A stretch of 64,000 bases of DNA, taken from Bolinopsis microptera (taxonomy: Eukaryota > Ctenophora > Tentaculata > Lobata > Bolinopsidae). This document shows positions 44,336 to 57,259 of the stretch, one piece after another. The translations under genes were made by a program, and so were the position numbers. The DNA lies in the NCBI RefSeq assembly GCF_026151205.1, contig NC_087072.1, forward strand, positions 14,982,169 through 15,046,168, in the 5' to 3' direction. The notes beneath the pieces were generated by a model, which saw nothing but the letters and a program-made list of their open reading frames with translations, was not told where the DNA came from and did not search any database. Numbering within the stretch: the first letter of the stretch is position 1; the number at the start of each line of letters is the position of its first letter.

Positions 44336-45547
44336 CTAAGATTTAGACACTGGCCTTCGGATCCGAGATGCCAACACGTTTTTGTAATACCTGCAAGAGG
44401 CATGGATCTCGGAACTTCTAAAAACCACAATGGCAGGATTAAGGAGTGCCAGAACCTGTGGAACAAACAGTCTTCCCATGAACCTGGCCGAGTCAAGAAA
44501 AACAAACCCAAAATTGTCCTTTTTCATCTCGATAACGCATACCATGAGAAAGTTAGCAAGCCAGACAAAGTTACCGATATTCATGAGGAGCACAGTGACG
44601 GCGCCGCGTCTGTTGTTAACATGGGAGGGGGATATCTCATTGACTTTACTCCACGATGAAGTGGAAGTGAGGGCTCGCTCACGGGAAGGCTGTACATAGC
44701 TTGATGAGGTTGATGAGTTCAATGTTCTCAAGTGTGACGAACAGTTACTAGCTCGAGGATCGGGAATCATATTAATATTGTTGATGTTACTTTTGTTAAC
44801 CATTAACACACCAGTAGCATGAACCTGAGAACGCCTCCTCTCCTTATTCCTGAGCAGGAGTGTAGTCCAGATGGATGCTACAAAGCCCACTATACAGTGC
44901 AGAAGAGCAGGGACCCACATGGCAAAACTGAGCATGGTTAGATGGATAAGATGGGGCTGCCCCGCGGAGGTTTCTCCCGCGTCCACCAGAACTGTGGCGT
45001 CCCAAAAGTAAACTGTTAGCCCGGCACCTCTGTAGAGAGTAGTGTGACTCTTCACTACGCTGTACACCAGCGTTATAAGAATTAAAGCTGTGTAAGATAG
45101 GATCACTCCAAGTATTGCTCTAAAGTTCCTGTCCAGGGCTGCTCGCTTCACAGATAACGGATCACTGACCCCAACATACCGTGCAATGCTGAGGAGGGAT
45201 GTAATGACCACGGAGAGGTAGATTGGGATGGCACCGAGCTTCAAAAACACCGTCTCTACCACCCCCACACTAGCAAGCTCCGGGAGTAGGTCCGGTTTAA
45301 AGGACATATAGGCAGCATAGAAGGGGTAGTAGAGCGAGGTTACTAGATCGGTAGCTGCCAGTAGCTGGAAGAGACGTCTGGAGATGGTGGGTTTGTTGAG
45401 GCACTGGTAAGTGAAGCTGATGAGGTTGAGGAGGGCGGAGGAGACGAGGAGGGCGAGAAATGTTACTCCAATGATGTAGGAGAGAACCTGGTCAGTGAGG
45501 AGCGTGGTGTCTGAGCTGGCAGTGGTGTTCCGCCAGAACCTTATCAT
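44336..45547 (-). CDS. Rhodopsin-like (class A) orphan GPCR, single exon
   Basis: A 403-residue protein in one exon, starting at ATG 45545-45547. Seven hydrophobic segments: TM1 about 22-48 (SALLNLISF), TM2 60-82 (LAATD, matching LAxxD), TM3 101-125 ending IARYVGVSDPL (ARY in place of DRY), TM4 143-165, TM5 203-231, TM6 316-339, TM7 357-377 (LLNPAIVVF in place of NPxxY). An N-terminal NTT could be glycosylated. The third intracellular loop is long and Ser/Thr-rich (about 232-313). No ligand can be read from the sequence; the altered DRY and NPxxY motifs make it a divergent receptor, as seen among invertebrate orphan GPCRs. Confidence 0.85.
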   Translation of the reverse strand: MIRFWRNTTASSDTTLLTDQVLSYIIGVTFLALLVSSALLNLISFTYQCLNKPTISRRLFQLLAATDLVTSLYYPFYAAYMSFKPDLLPELASVGVVETVFLKLGAIPIYLSVVITSLLSIARYVGVSDPLSVKRAALDRNFRAILGVILSYTALILITLVYSVVKSHTTLYRGAGLTVYFWDATVLVDAGETSAGQPHLIHLTMLSFAMWVPALLHCIVGFVASIWTTLLLRNKERRRSQVHATGVLMVNKSNINNINMIPDPRASNCSSHLRTLNSSTSSSYVQPSRERALTSTSSWSKVNEISPSHVNNRRGAVTVLLMNIGNFVWLANFLMVCVIEMKKDNFGFVFLDSARFMGRLFVPQVLALLNPAIVVFRSSEIHASCRYYKNVLASRIRRPVSKS

Positions 45548-48500
45548 GTCTCTATCACTCTAAGAGGGAGAGAGGGATTATTTTATTACTTTAAGCATAC
45601 CTGGTTGCATGGAAAATGTGGGCAACCATGATTGTAAACACATTCAAAAGTTGTTACTAACAACGTGATTTGTTTTATTTGTATGAGAGAGATGGATTTA
45701 ATTAAATATTGCAATGTGTAAACGTACTCAACTTCGACACGCACTCTAGTTCGACACTGTACTGTTCGAAAAACCCTAAGGTTCGACTCTGTCGAATTAA
45801 AGTACGCTACCTGGACTCAAGTTCGACACGTACTAAAGACAAAGTTTGACAAAAGAACCTCGACTGTCAAACTAGAGTGTGTGAATCATTGGAATGCTTG
45901 TGATATGGTTAAAAAACCTTTCATGGCGATTTTACACAGAAAAAAGAACGATAAATAAGAAAGCTTCAATAAAGCTGCCTTATATAATAATTTTATAAGC
46001 TTTGTCAAGATAAACATGAGCCTAAAATAGAATAGTGCCTATAATAACATAGTAGCAAATAAAATAAAGTATTATAGTGACTCCTAAATGTTACACGTTC
46101 CTAAGAAAGGGACGGTTGAGCGGCAATATAAAATATAAAAGTTGGTGGCAGGTGTCTCGGTGCCTTGAGATGCAATAAATGCAACTGTCATCTGGGACTG
46201 TACGTAATAGCCTAGCAAGACGTAGTGCTTAGTACAGGCTCTGTGCGATTTTATATCTGCAGTTCTTACTGGGGGCGTCTTATCATTTCTTAAAAGTACG
46301 TGCAAGTTATTGCAAGAGATGTGCAGGTCAAATGACACTGAATTCCAACGATCGAATCAATAACATAATTCGCAACTCAATATTAAGATTATAACAGAGC
46401 GCCGATCTCTAGATGGCAGGTAAATGACTACTTAAAATTTAAACATAAACTCCCTTTGACCGAGAATGAACCTTTGTAAATAAAGACCGGTAAATATTTA
46501 AAGTTGAGGCAGTATAAGCTATATCTCGTTGAAGAGAGAGGAAGGGATTTCACATTTTAGACAAGAGAACTCAAAGAGTTTAAATATACTCAACGGTATA
46601 AAACTGCGGTTAAAAGATTTCCTTTAATCTCATAACATTATAAAGCCTGCAATCTAAATTTAATCTCAGAATCAAAAAGAGACTGGAGAGGCTGGTATGA
46701 TCAATTGGACCACTTTTTCCATCGAATAACGTTAGTCCACTGGATTTAATAGCTAAAACCTACCCTTGAACCTAAACCTAATTGAACCTATACCTAATCC
46801 CAGCGCTAGCTTTAACCACTAGATTTTAACGGAATAATATAAGCAGGGTCAACAAGATCACAGCGCTAAGCGCCACCAGAATAAACGCTGACAATTAGTG
46901 ATTAGACGAACCAATGAGGGCTGCCTTTACTTTACTGCCTTTACTTGGGTGTTCATGCCATATAATCGCTGAAAGATGACATTGTTATACGAGGCCGATG
47001 TAAATCTTAAATCAAAATGGCAATATATACAGCCTCATTTTAGTAATTTGTTGCTACAAAATGTTTAATTCGAAAAACCGAAAAATATCGGGTTCCTACA
47101 TCTGCACTAATGAAGACATCTCAGACTAAGACATGACAGTTTTATCGAAATAATTTCCAAATAAGGTTTGATTCAAATTCACGCCACGGCAGCTCTACTC
47201 CGACAATAATGGTTTAATCTCAGGCAAGAAATTTGCCAACCGTGAATGCCACTATCTAGGAATCATCAGTTTTTGACAAATAACGACGCGTTTAAGACAT
47301 GCAGTCAAAGTCAAAGTTTGAGCACACACGTGCAGGATCAATCAAAATCGGCAAATTCACTCCATCACGTGGGTACATATTATCTTTAATCAAACAACTG
47401 TCTTGGCAATGATTGGCTGGGAATTATGATAACAATACTAATAGTATTCCATCAGTAAATGTAATAGCCACTAGCTCCAAATTTGTCTCACAACTCTAAC
47501 AATCTCCCATAAAAAGAGCTATTATAGCTTAAATTTAAAACCTGCAGTGCAACAGTTTCATTGTTATCATGATGAAAAAAATTTCAAAGTATGATTGGTT
47601 TCTCAGACTCTGCTTGCGTCCTGGAACATGAAAATCAATCAATTATCCAACTAGCTCTTCCACCACAATTGTTTTGGGTCTAATCTTTTATTTAAAGTTA
47701 AACGTTATCCCTAAGCAAGGTTTGTAATAAGGTATGACATAACAAACTAATAAGTTACTGTGTCGTAGCACGCCGTCACATGATTGCCCAATCAATTTGA
47801 ATTTTGCTAACGAGATGATCACATTGCTTGATAGTTTAGTGCCGAGTACTACCTCCGGGCAGTGCTCCTCAATCAATCAATTAATTAATATGAAAAATAA
47901 TTATGTTAGAATAGAAGGCCCAAGGTAGGTACTGTATACCACTGACTTTTGTCGATGGGTTATATCGCACCTATTTTAGTACTAGTACCTCAATGATAGC
48001 AGGTAGGACGACTGCTTTGTGGGTCACCTGTTGACAAATTTTGTTACCAACAATCACGAAATAAGAAGGTACCGCGGACTTGGCTACTGCCATGTGGGTC
48101 GGGAGAGTTGTTGGTCGGGAGAATTGTGGAAACATGATCGATTGAAATTGCTGTACTGCATACAAGTACTCCCCCTATATGCCTCAGCCTATCACAGAGC
48201 TACGAGTATTTGACTGGGGAACTGGGAAGTATGTAGTTACGGATAAAATCATGCATAAAATGGCTAAACCTTGAGTGCGAGTGAATCACAGCCCCTTGTG
48301 AAAGACCACTGCGGAGGCGGTCCGAACCAAGAGGAGTATCTAGTAAGTTATACCATTGACCACTTAGACTTGATAGTAGAACCGATGGCTCAATGAATCG
48401 CACCTTAAGGGGCATTTTTATTTTTTTAAGTGTGTATTATATCAATAAATCTTTCCATATGATCTGAATGGATTTGTTTTTGAGATGATCTATTGTTTTG

Positions 48501-50895
48501 TTGCCAATTGCCATGAATATATTCCCTCGCCATTAGGAACCGCTCTGACATAGTTAGTACCTGACAGTTGTTACCCGTATAGCGGGTACACAAGCACATT
48601 ATTTCCTTTGATCATTTCAAAGTTGAAATTTCAAAAACGGCAGAAATATTTGGGCTAGAAAAATCTATAATTAGCTGAAGATGGTTTCGAATTGGCAAAA
48701 GTAAGATTCTTTAATTTTTCATAGTTGATTAAATGTCGATAGATAAATAACCTAGTGTCTCATCTTCACCGTTAGCATAACGTTAAGTTTTTAACAGTCT
48801 GGTAGATTTAGACTGAACAAAGCTTCCCGAACTTAGCATTTCCTTATTTATGAGTACACCGCTTGCTTCAAAACCTCCCCCCCCCCCCACGGCCCTGGCG
48901 ACTGCACCTGACCTGGGGACCTTGGCACTGCATGTGTAAAAGATAAAAGATCACAAGATGAAAGAGAAGGAAGCCGTGGGAGCGCCAAGCGGGGGTCCGC
49001 ATTAAGGACACTGCTGTGCACCTTAGCAAAGTGAAATAAATATTACTTGCGTGCTATATACTGAGAAGATCTTCAGTTATTGACTGATAGCGGTGAAATC
49101 TTCTTAAATCTATTAATATTACCTCAAACGCATGATCATGCTGACGCGCTGAAGCACAGTTCGGCAGTTAATGAACTGTCATCTAGATTGTGAACAGCAT
49201 CGAAAGGATGGATTAGTGGGCATACCATGGTTATGCAATAACCCTTGGTATCTCACCCCACCCCTGCACCCCACCCTGGATCTGAGCTCTACAATATTCA
49301 ATATTATTTTGTCTTGATAACATAACGTGACCTAAGCATGTGTTGAATGCGAAGCAAACGTCACACGATTTTAATTACAGTTCAAAGTTTGGAGACGATA
49401 CTTGGCCAAACTTGGTCAATGAAAATTGTCGATTATTATATTCCTCTTAAATTCATTGATCAACAACCAGACGATCGCTAGCTTGATGCAATAAATTCAA
49501 CTACATAATACAACTTAACTGTAATATTATAACTGTAATATATAACTTAACTTTTAAATCATAACAGTCGAGCAATTTTGTTGTTCATCGAGAGAGTGAT
49601 CCCTATTTGCATTTTCTCATTGGACGTTGGACTATAATGTGACAATAATATGCGTGAGCACTGAGCCGGGTAACCGATCTTAGCTGGCTGTTAATAATCA
49701 GCTGGGTAGCCAGTTAGCCGGCTAAAGAGACGTAAAACATAACTTTCAAAATGGAGATCGGACCACGTTATATTGAGGCCTTATTTTTGTCCAATTATAA
49801 GCGAGACGTAAGATAACGCCTATCTTGAATTTTCTAATCTTGACGCTGCAATGACATTGAAAAAATTACTTTCATGTTGATGAATATTAATACTGTAATA
49901 AATCAGCGTTAGTTCTTCAGAATTCGAGTCTTGTCAAGTTGATTTATATACTCCAATTTTGATGATTCAAGTCTGAAAATCTTACTGGCTGGCTTAACCG
50001 ATTAATACCATCAGCTGGCTAAACCGGCTAGCTAACATCTTTACCATGAGTTGTTAACAAGCAGAAAGAAGTGAACTATAATTCAATTAAAAGCAGAAAA
50101 TTAATTAATCACTACAGAATGCATATTTTTAAACGTTAGTCCTTACACTTACAGTCACATAATGGTCTTCAGTATTTGCCTCTAAAAATGAACAAGAGGA
50201 AATGTATTTCACGTTGCCCTGCTTTAATACTTCCTGCCCATATTTCAACCTTAACCCTTACCCGATTAGAACTTAATCAGCATCTTAATACTAACCAAAA
50301 CTAAAACACCCTAAATCCAGACTGTGCAGGATTATGTGAGCCAGAAAATAAGAGAGGCAGTGTTGGCACATTCTAGAATAAGACAACGGTGCGACCAATA
50401 TTGCATGGGCAATACTATATAGTATAGGTTGATGGCCCTCAGTGATTAACACAACGGAGCCGGGAGCAAGGGTTGTTTTGCTGGCCATTATCATTTGCAA
50501 CGCTCCACCATCCGAAGTAGACGTGTCGTAGCGTGCAATCCAATCACCAATACGGGGAGGGTGGAGGTAGAGGCCCTGGGAGGTATCATCACTTCAAAAC
50601 ACCTCACTTTGAAACTGGGGTGGAAATTCCATCCTCGTGAATTTGTGAAGAGCATGTCAGTATGTAGCCAGCTTATATTGCACAGTGATTAATATTGCGA
50701 CATGTTGAGGAGAGCTATAAGCTTATGATACAATTTATGAGAATATTTGTGATAAATCTCTGACATTTTAGGGGAAGGTGTCCATAAGTTGACATACTTC
50801 ACAAATTAGCTGAGTTGAAATGCAGAAGAAATATCGAGGATCACCAATGTTGGAAGTATGATGGTTTTCAGCAGTTAACACGTAATTATAGCCAC
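45548..50895. other. 5.3-kb intergenic region, no supported gene
   Basis: AT-rich, with only short open frames that have no family pattern. A cluster of GTTCGACAC motifs occurs at 45735-45830, and a C-run near 48881. A patch near 48890-49040 is GC-richer but has no usable frame. Confidence 0.4.
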
Positions 50896-50903
50896 CAAGT
50901 TTA

Positions 50904-51035
50904 AGTAATAAATATATAGTAGTAAACATATAAATGGTACTGTTACCCCACCTTAAAGTGTAGTACCTGTTTATTGTATAACACTATAGCTCTTTGTTAA
51001 CCCTAATTAGTGATGGTTTTTGTTAACCCTAGTTG
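50904..51035 (+). repeat. Inverted dispersed repeat, left copy
   Basis: About 120 bp (TAGTAGTAAACATATA..AATGGTAC ... CACCTGTTT ... AACCCTAATTAGTG) match the reverse complement of 53232-53350 with indels. Three AACCCTAATT/AACCCTAGTT segments follow. Confidence 0.75.
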
Positions 51036-51706
51036 TTTATTATGTCCGCTAACCCTAATTGGGGGTCATCACCAAAACAAAATTCACTTGAAGAGGTGAT
51101 ACTGATAGTTCATATTGTTTTAACTGTAGACAATTTTATTCAACAATTTCAATGATGACGAAATAAAGAAACCAACGTTTGCCGATAAATCATCATACTA
51201 TATGAGCACAGTTACAAAACCCATGCTCTCAGACCACGATTTGAAATCTTCGGATAAACCATTTTTATATCCTGGAGGCAGTAAACGTTAATAAAATTCC
51301 CATGTCCTCATTCAGCTGTTGGAACTAGTGTTCGACAATCGACATGAACGTTCATAAAATCCGCAACTTTTCCCATGTGATTTAAGGAAGTTAAAAACCG
51401 ACTATAAGACATTACCCAGGAAAGAATTGAACCTTTACCGATAGTTGAAATCTAGTGCTACGTCAGTTATAAGCGTCAATTTGATTTTGCGACAATAAGG
51501 CTCAAAGAATATTGATTTGTAGATTATCGGAACTTTTATTCTTTATTTGACCGATATCATGATTAAGAAACGTTTAAAATTTTAAGATAATACTCAACTG
51601 GTTTTAATTAAGTGAATTATGAATCCCGCCTTGAAACTCTCGACATGCATTTTACAAATGGTGCCGGTGGTCACTGCCAACGCCGGTGGCAGGACGCAGA
51701 TGATAG

Positions 51707-51958
51707 TTGATAACGTATCAGAATTCTGGCTCACATCGTCACTGGACAAGCTGGATTAACAAGTTCCACTTTCACTGCATAACGAGTGGAAATCACTATT
51801 GCAGTGGCTTGGCTTTTCCTTCCTCCACTCCCGGGGCTGATCCCAGTTATTCTGACGCGGACGAAATTTATGGCATCAATTCTACCAGCTCGTCCACTCC
51901 ACATACATCAGTAGAAGTTTTATCTAAGGCTATAAATCGATTTAATTTACTCACCTAA
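51707..51958 (+). CDS. Hypothetical frame, 83 codons, unrecognised
   Basis: Open frame rich in Ser/Thr/Pro with a C-terminal SVEVLSKAINRFNLLT. No domain was recognised. It lies inside the inverted-repeat pair 50904-53350, so it may be a fragment of a mobile element protein or chance. Confidence 0.2.
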   Translation: MITYQNSGSHRHWTSWINKFHFHCITSGNHYCSGLAFPSSTPGADPSYSDADEIYGINSTSSSTPHTSVEVLSKAINRFNLLT

Positions 51959-51975
51959 CTCAATATATTCCCAAC

Positions 51976-52838
51976 TTAGGAACCGACCGGTCTGGGGTTT
52001 TGGATGCCGAACTGAAAATGGCCGGATATCAATTATTTTCCGGTTTGCCGGATTTTGTCGGATCCTGTAACCGGGTGTGTAGAAGAAAATATTTCAGGCT
52101 GCCGGATCTTGCCGGAAATTTTAAATTAACCCATTTTTAACCTCTATTATTTAAAAATGTGGCCCGAAATCCAAACCGAAGGACCCGGCATGTTAGTCGA
52201 TTAGTCCTGAAATAAAATATTCAATAATTAATTATAAAAGTTATCTGAAAAGTTTTGACATTTTTGACCTTGTCTCTGAAATAAATGTGAGAGACAAATT
52301 TTCCCTAAAAGTTTTGAAATCTCTGATGTCAAACGACGATCCTTTACAAACTTACAATTCGTTTGCTTGTTTTCCACTTATCTCGTGTTGTTCAATTGTG
52401 TGAATGTAATGTTAATATATACAATGGGAGCTGATCACTACAAGTTGATTTTTAATCGCCCTGTAACTGCATAGTAAAGTAGCACAATAGGAGATTATAC
52501 AGTCACAGAGAAACAAAAAGACAAGAGGCTTTTATGGCGCCCCGCAGTAACTCGTACTGCGTTTTATAGATCTAGATTATAGAGTACGCTATATATTGAC
52601 CACAGAAAACATTTCATATAATCACATACGACTACCATAGTCGTATGTGATTATATCAAGTAACCGAGTAACGAACAAGAGAATTAAAATGCGACTGAAA
52701 AGTTTTAAAATTTTCGACCGCTAGTAATACTAATAGTTGATATTCCTACATATTTTTGAAATTTCCGGTCAATTTCCGGCCAAGCACCTTTCAAACCGGA
52801 CCGAAACCGGATTCAGTCCGATATCCGATCGGTTCCTA
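51976..52838. mobile_element. hAT-like non-autonomous element
   Basis: TTCCCAAC occurs at 51968-51975 and 52839-52846, immediately outside the ends TTAGGAACCGACCGG and CCGATCGGTTCCTA, which are imperfect inverted repeats. An 8-bp duplication and TAGG-type ends suit the hAT superfamily. CCGGATTTTGCCGG-like subterminal motifs occur at both ends. A near-central hairpin (listed separately) and no transposase frame point to a non-autonomous copy. Confidence 0.65.
52616..52656. repeat. Perfect hairpin, 19-bp arms and 3-base loop
   Basis: ATATAATCACATACGACTA, then CCA, then its exact reverse complement. It sits inside the hAT-like element. Confidence 0.85.
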
Positions 52839-53231
52839 TTCCCAACCTAAACACCGAAGCCAACGCTTCCTCATTCCTCATGCGCTGGCCCTCTGACCAC
52901 CATGCAGCAACCAGTGCAGTCTAACTAACCATCTAACGCTATAAGTAATATTGTATTTGTTGGTTAATTCCTATTCTGGTCAAGAGAGTCTCGTTAAATT
53001 ATCAATATCCCTACCACTCAGAAGCCCGTCGATCCACTTCTCACTACACGGACTAAACACCTCCGCTTGATAATTGAAGATTATATCTTAACGGGTGATA
53101 CTCGTAAAATATTTGTTCCAAATATTATTCCAAGACCGTCGACGAGTCCAACTCGGCGCGCGTCTTGATAGGTTATAAGCCTGCGGCTACAAGTTGTATC
53201 GTACTCGGAATTTAACTTTATTTTGAAAAAA

Positions 53232-53350
53232 AACTACCACTAATTAGGGTTCACAAACAAAATTATATGCAAAAACAGGTGCCACACGTTGAAGTGGGAT
53301 ATAAGTACCATTTATAATTATATGTTTACTACTATTTTTATTATTTTTTG
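53232..53350 (-). repeat. Inverted dispersed repeat, right copy
   Basis: The reverse complement matches 50904-51035. The pair encloses about 2.2 kb, including the hAT-like insertion, and could be the diverged termini of an older element. Confidence 0.75.
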
Positions 53351-56300
53351 GTTAAATTTGATCATTGTGATTGATGTCTCAATGTAATTGAAATGTAGTA
53401 ATCCGCGTGATCTAGTGGAAAAAATCTGTAAAAATTCTATATCAGAAATTGTGTCTTATGAGTTACAATTTTAGTTCTAAAGCTGTGACATCTGTGCAAG
53501 CACAAATTTGTATTGCCTTATGTGACTTTAATCTGGGAACAGATGTAGTCTCTGTCTTTACTGAGCCCAACGTCCCTCATTTTTTCAAAATTCTACTCCT
53601 CAAATTCTTAACTGCTAAGCTTTGTGAATTTTTCCGGCAGCTATTTGATGTCTAGCTAACCTTTTATAAACTGGAAAAAAGCCAAAAATAATTAGATGAC
53701 GCTGAGATTAAAACAATGCTTTGAACTTTAAAGTTAGATTGTTTTTATTTTTAGTAGATTTAAAACGTGAGGGAAATGATAAGTTTACCTCCCCATTATG
53801 CCCTTAACCAAATTACAGAACTGCAAATAAAAGAAGCGATAACACTTTTAACCTTACCTTTGCCATGCTAAACCGAATTATAGAGTTCACAATAAAAGGA
53901 CCGATAACACTTTAAACCGTTAACAGTCTATATAAATTTGTAGTCAGGCTTTTGTGATGTGTTCTAGACAAAACAGTCTCTTTATGGAAGACAAACATGC
54001 CCTCAAGAGGATCATTGGATCAAGAGAATGTGCAGTAGGACCTGTTACAATTAGCATTAATTTGTACTTGATACAAATAAATTTCATTACTTAATCCGCA
54101 TGATAATTGATTTAATTCTCCGATGAAGGAGAATTTGTAAAAGAGCCCCCTCAAATGAAGTGAATAGCAAGCCTAGAACACCTGGTTATGTGATTCAATT
54201 ATCGTGATGTAAACAGACCTTAGGGTCGGATAATTCACAGGTAACTGTGATTTGAAGAGCAGTTAGCTGGCAAAGGGAAGGAGCCACGGCTTGATTTGAA
54301 ATGGGAACGCCCTGATAGTGCTAAGTGAATATGGATGGAAAAGGGAGTAGAAACACTACAGTAGAGCAGTGGTCTAGAAAAAGGAATTTTATTTGCTGAA
54401 GTTTGATCCACAAACCGGACCATTTAAACAAAGATCATTTAGGTAAATGAAGTTGTGATTTACAGCTCCGAGTATGGTTTACCTTAACATAATGGCCTCC
54501 AGTTAAATAGTTCAGTGTGCAGCTTATTCTGTTTTATAGTTGTAGGGATGGCACCAGTTTGAAGTGTGCAACAAATGAAATTTAAAACGTATGTTATTGT
54601 TGTATCTAGTGACAGCATTAAAACTGAAAGAAATGCCACAAATAAACAAGGGCTGGCAAAATACCAAAAGTAAACTGCGCGTCTGGATGGTTTAAAATTC
54701 GACTTTTTACGTAATGCTGGCAGAAATCTAGAGTCTGAAATATTGGCTGGTAGGATAATGGAAAGTGTACGTGGGATTAAAGCTGGATCACTGGTACTCA
54801 GGTAGAAATTCAGAAATTGACGTCCATCGGCGGGGTTTTACACAAAAATCTTTAAGCAAATTAATTCTCATTGATTCTTCTCGGGCCAGCGCCTAAAAGC
54901 TACCTCTGATGTCTAACTCTAAGCCAAGATTGGTCAAGCAACCACGATAAGCTGTATCACACAAGTTAATAATTACAGCAACAAGACTGCTGCAGGAGAG
55001 TTCATGGTGATCAACGGGCTTGTTGGAGACCGAGGGGCCACAACGACTAATTTGGAGTTCAATCTATAATCACAAATATATCATCATACGTCAATACTTT
55101 AGATAGTTGCTGAAAATTACTCATTTTAACGACAAAAAAGTAACATCTATTTTGATATATTCCAAAAACTAAACAAAATTAAAGAAAATTGGTCGTTCCG
55201 TCCCAGCCCCCCAGCGATGCTCATGGTAATTGTTATCTGGTCCTTGTCAGGTATCAGTCTTTGACCGCTAGCTTGCTGCTTGTCGCTTGATTGTATTGGG
55301 GCAAATGAGAGTCGGAGATTATGAAGATGTCAATCAGCTGGCATTCTGAGTTTGTCTTTGGTCGAGCCATGACTGCCATTAGATAATTACCTAACATAAT
55401 GTTACTTCTTGTAATGAACAGCGCTAATAATAATGATTACTTATATTGCTACTAATAATCAATATCGGGGCTTGTTGAAATTATATTGAAGCCGAAATAA
55501 TTCAAGGTCTCGTTTTATTTCACTCCGGCGGGTTGAGGTTTTATATACAATTAAAATCAAGTGAAGGGGCGGTGTTTTAATTTAGATCTGTACAGATTTT
55601 TCAATGTAAAACTATATCTGATATGGATCATTGGCCAATCTGCTGAAAAATTGTTTATTTGGCAAATTCATGGAATTCTTGGTATTTCTTTGTAAGTATG
55701 GCTACACCGTTTAGCCATTTATATGGAACTGAGGGAAGCATACAATAAACAATAAACAATGAGAAGGTTTGGAGCTGAGTATTCGTAGGTGGGGCAAGGT
55801 ACTGGTTAATAAATGTAATCAATAACCGATGTTTCGATCAAAGGGATGACCATTGGCCAATTGAACATTCTCCTGACATAAATGACAATATTGGGAGATA
55901 TCGGCTGTCAGACTCAGAGTGCTGTTATTTATTAATCCCAAACGTAACCGAGTACAAGGACAAAGTGGTAATCGAGCTGTCGGGATAGCGGTCTGAGTGT
56001 CTGACACAATCCCCGAGATACCTACTTGAATCCAATCTTATATCCAATTTTAATGATCGACAAGAAATGAAAAAGTAACTTTAAGAAATAATATCAACGG
56101 CTAAAAGTTGTCAAAAATGAAATGATAAAATATTTTTGGTATTACTATTATAACTGCAAGTGTAACATACGTGACCTGTAACAAATTGGACTTGCAGTGC
56201 ACTAATTATTTCCTCTGTAAGTGTAGGACTTCAGTACGTTTCATTTTTGACATCGGATCCAACGGATCGCATTACGAAGTATGAACATACTACCGATTAC

Positions 56301-57040
56301 CTGAAGTGTGTAAGTCGCAGTATTTGTGCTTTTTATACGGTTGCTATATTATATCAGTATAGATAGTTGTACATTTGAAATTGCTAGCGCGATGCGCTAT
56401 ATACTTGCTGGGCCGCGCCGCACATCCAATAATAATGCTTCTCGCATCGCATTAGATCGGCGAGATGCACCACTAGTTATATTACACTAAACTGGGCCAC
56501 GCCGAGCTGCGAAGGATTGACATGACATCGTCAATTAAGGTTGTTAGTTAAATTTTGTGTATTTTGTCAATATTATGTACAGTATCTATTTATTAACAAT
56601 TATTTCTTTTTATGTGACTCCAGATTGATTAAAGAACTAAAACTCAAATATTTGACCGCAATCATATAATTATAATTATAAATAAAATCAATAATGTTTA
56701 TTGAAACTTTGTAGAAATAGAATAATGCACTGTTCTACTTCTACACTACTAGTACTACTGCAGCTACTAGCTAGTAATAGTACTCATGGGCCGCGCCGCG
56801 CAAAAAAGAATGCTTCTATAACTATAAGCTACCGTATTTAATTATAGCTACCATATACAATTACAAATACAATACAATTATGACATGGAATTGTTAAAGG
56901 ATGGCGTAATGCTACCTTGTACTATGTATCTAAGGCATGCTTGTATTGCGCTATGTCATATGTAATCGCTCTGTGAAAGTTTGGAATCCCTATCTACTTC
57001 CTACGCCACGCTACAGCTAAATTAAGAAAGTGATGCGTTA
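53351..57040. other. Intergenic, no supported gene
   Basis: AT-rich. A 49-codon open stretch at 54923-55069 ends in a stop and is bounded by an AAG; it might be a terminal exon but has no partner. GGGCCGCGCCGC with AATGCTTCT recurs near 56410-56450 and 56788-56817, suggesting a small dispersed repeat. Confidence 0.4.
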
Positions 57041-57043
57041 CGT

Positions 57044-57082
57044 AGAACGTTCCTATCCTCGAAGGGACTGTCCTCTCAGTAC
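57044..57082 (+). repeat. Left border repeat of the TCC compound block
   Basis: AGAACGTTCCTA (57044-57055) and CCTCTCAGTAC (57072-57082) recur in inverse order and orientation at 62450-62488, with inner spacing of 16 bases in both copies. This suggests inverted ends of a 5.4-kb block. Confidence 0.55.
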
Positions 57083-57167
57083 TGTGTAAACACACTATTT
57101 AGCATATGTAATCGTCCAAGTAGTTCCATTTTTATACCGTTTGGTTCGGCTTCCAAATTGATTTTTG

Positions 57168-57170
<3 letters not shown>

Positions 57171-57209
<39 letters not shown>
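57171..57209 (+). repeat. Poly-G run
   Basis: About 38 consecutive G residues. True length is doubtful; such runs are unreliable in assemblies. Confidence 0.7.
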
Positions 57210-57210
<1 letters not shown>

Positions 57211-57259
57211 GGAGCTCAGATCATGTTCATGTTTTGTGTCCGTTTTTGTCCGTTCGGTA

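Noticed and set aside
50990-51062. Interstitial telomere repeat (AACCCTAATT segments)
   Set aside because: Three spaced copies only, not tandem TTAGGG; part of the inverted dispersed repeat.
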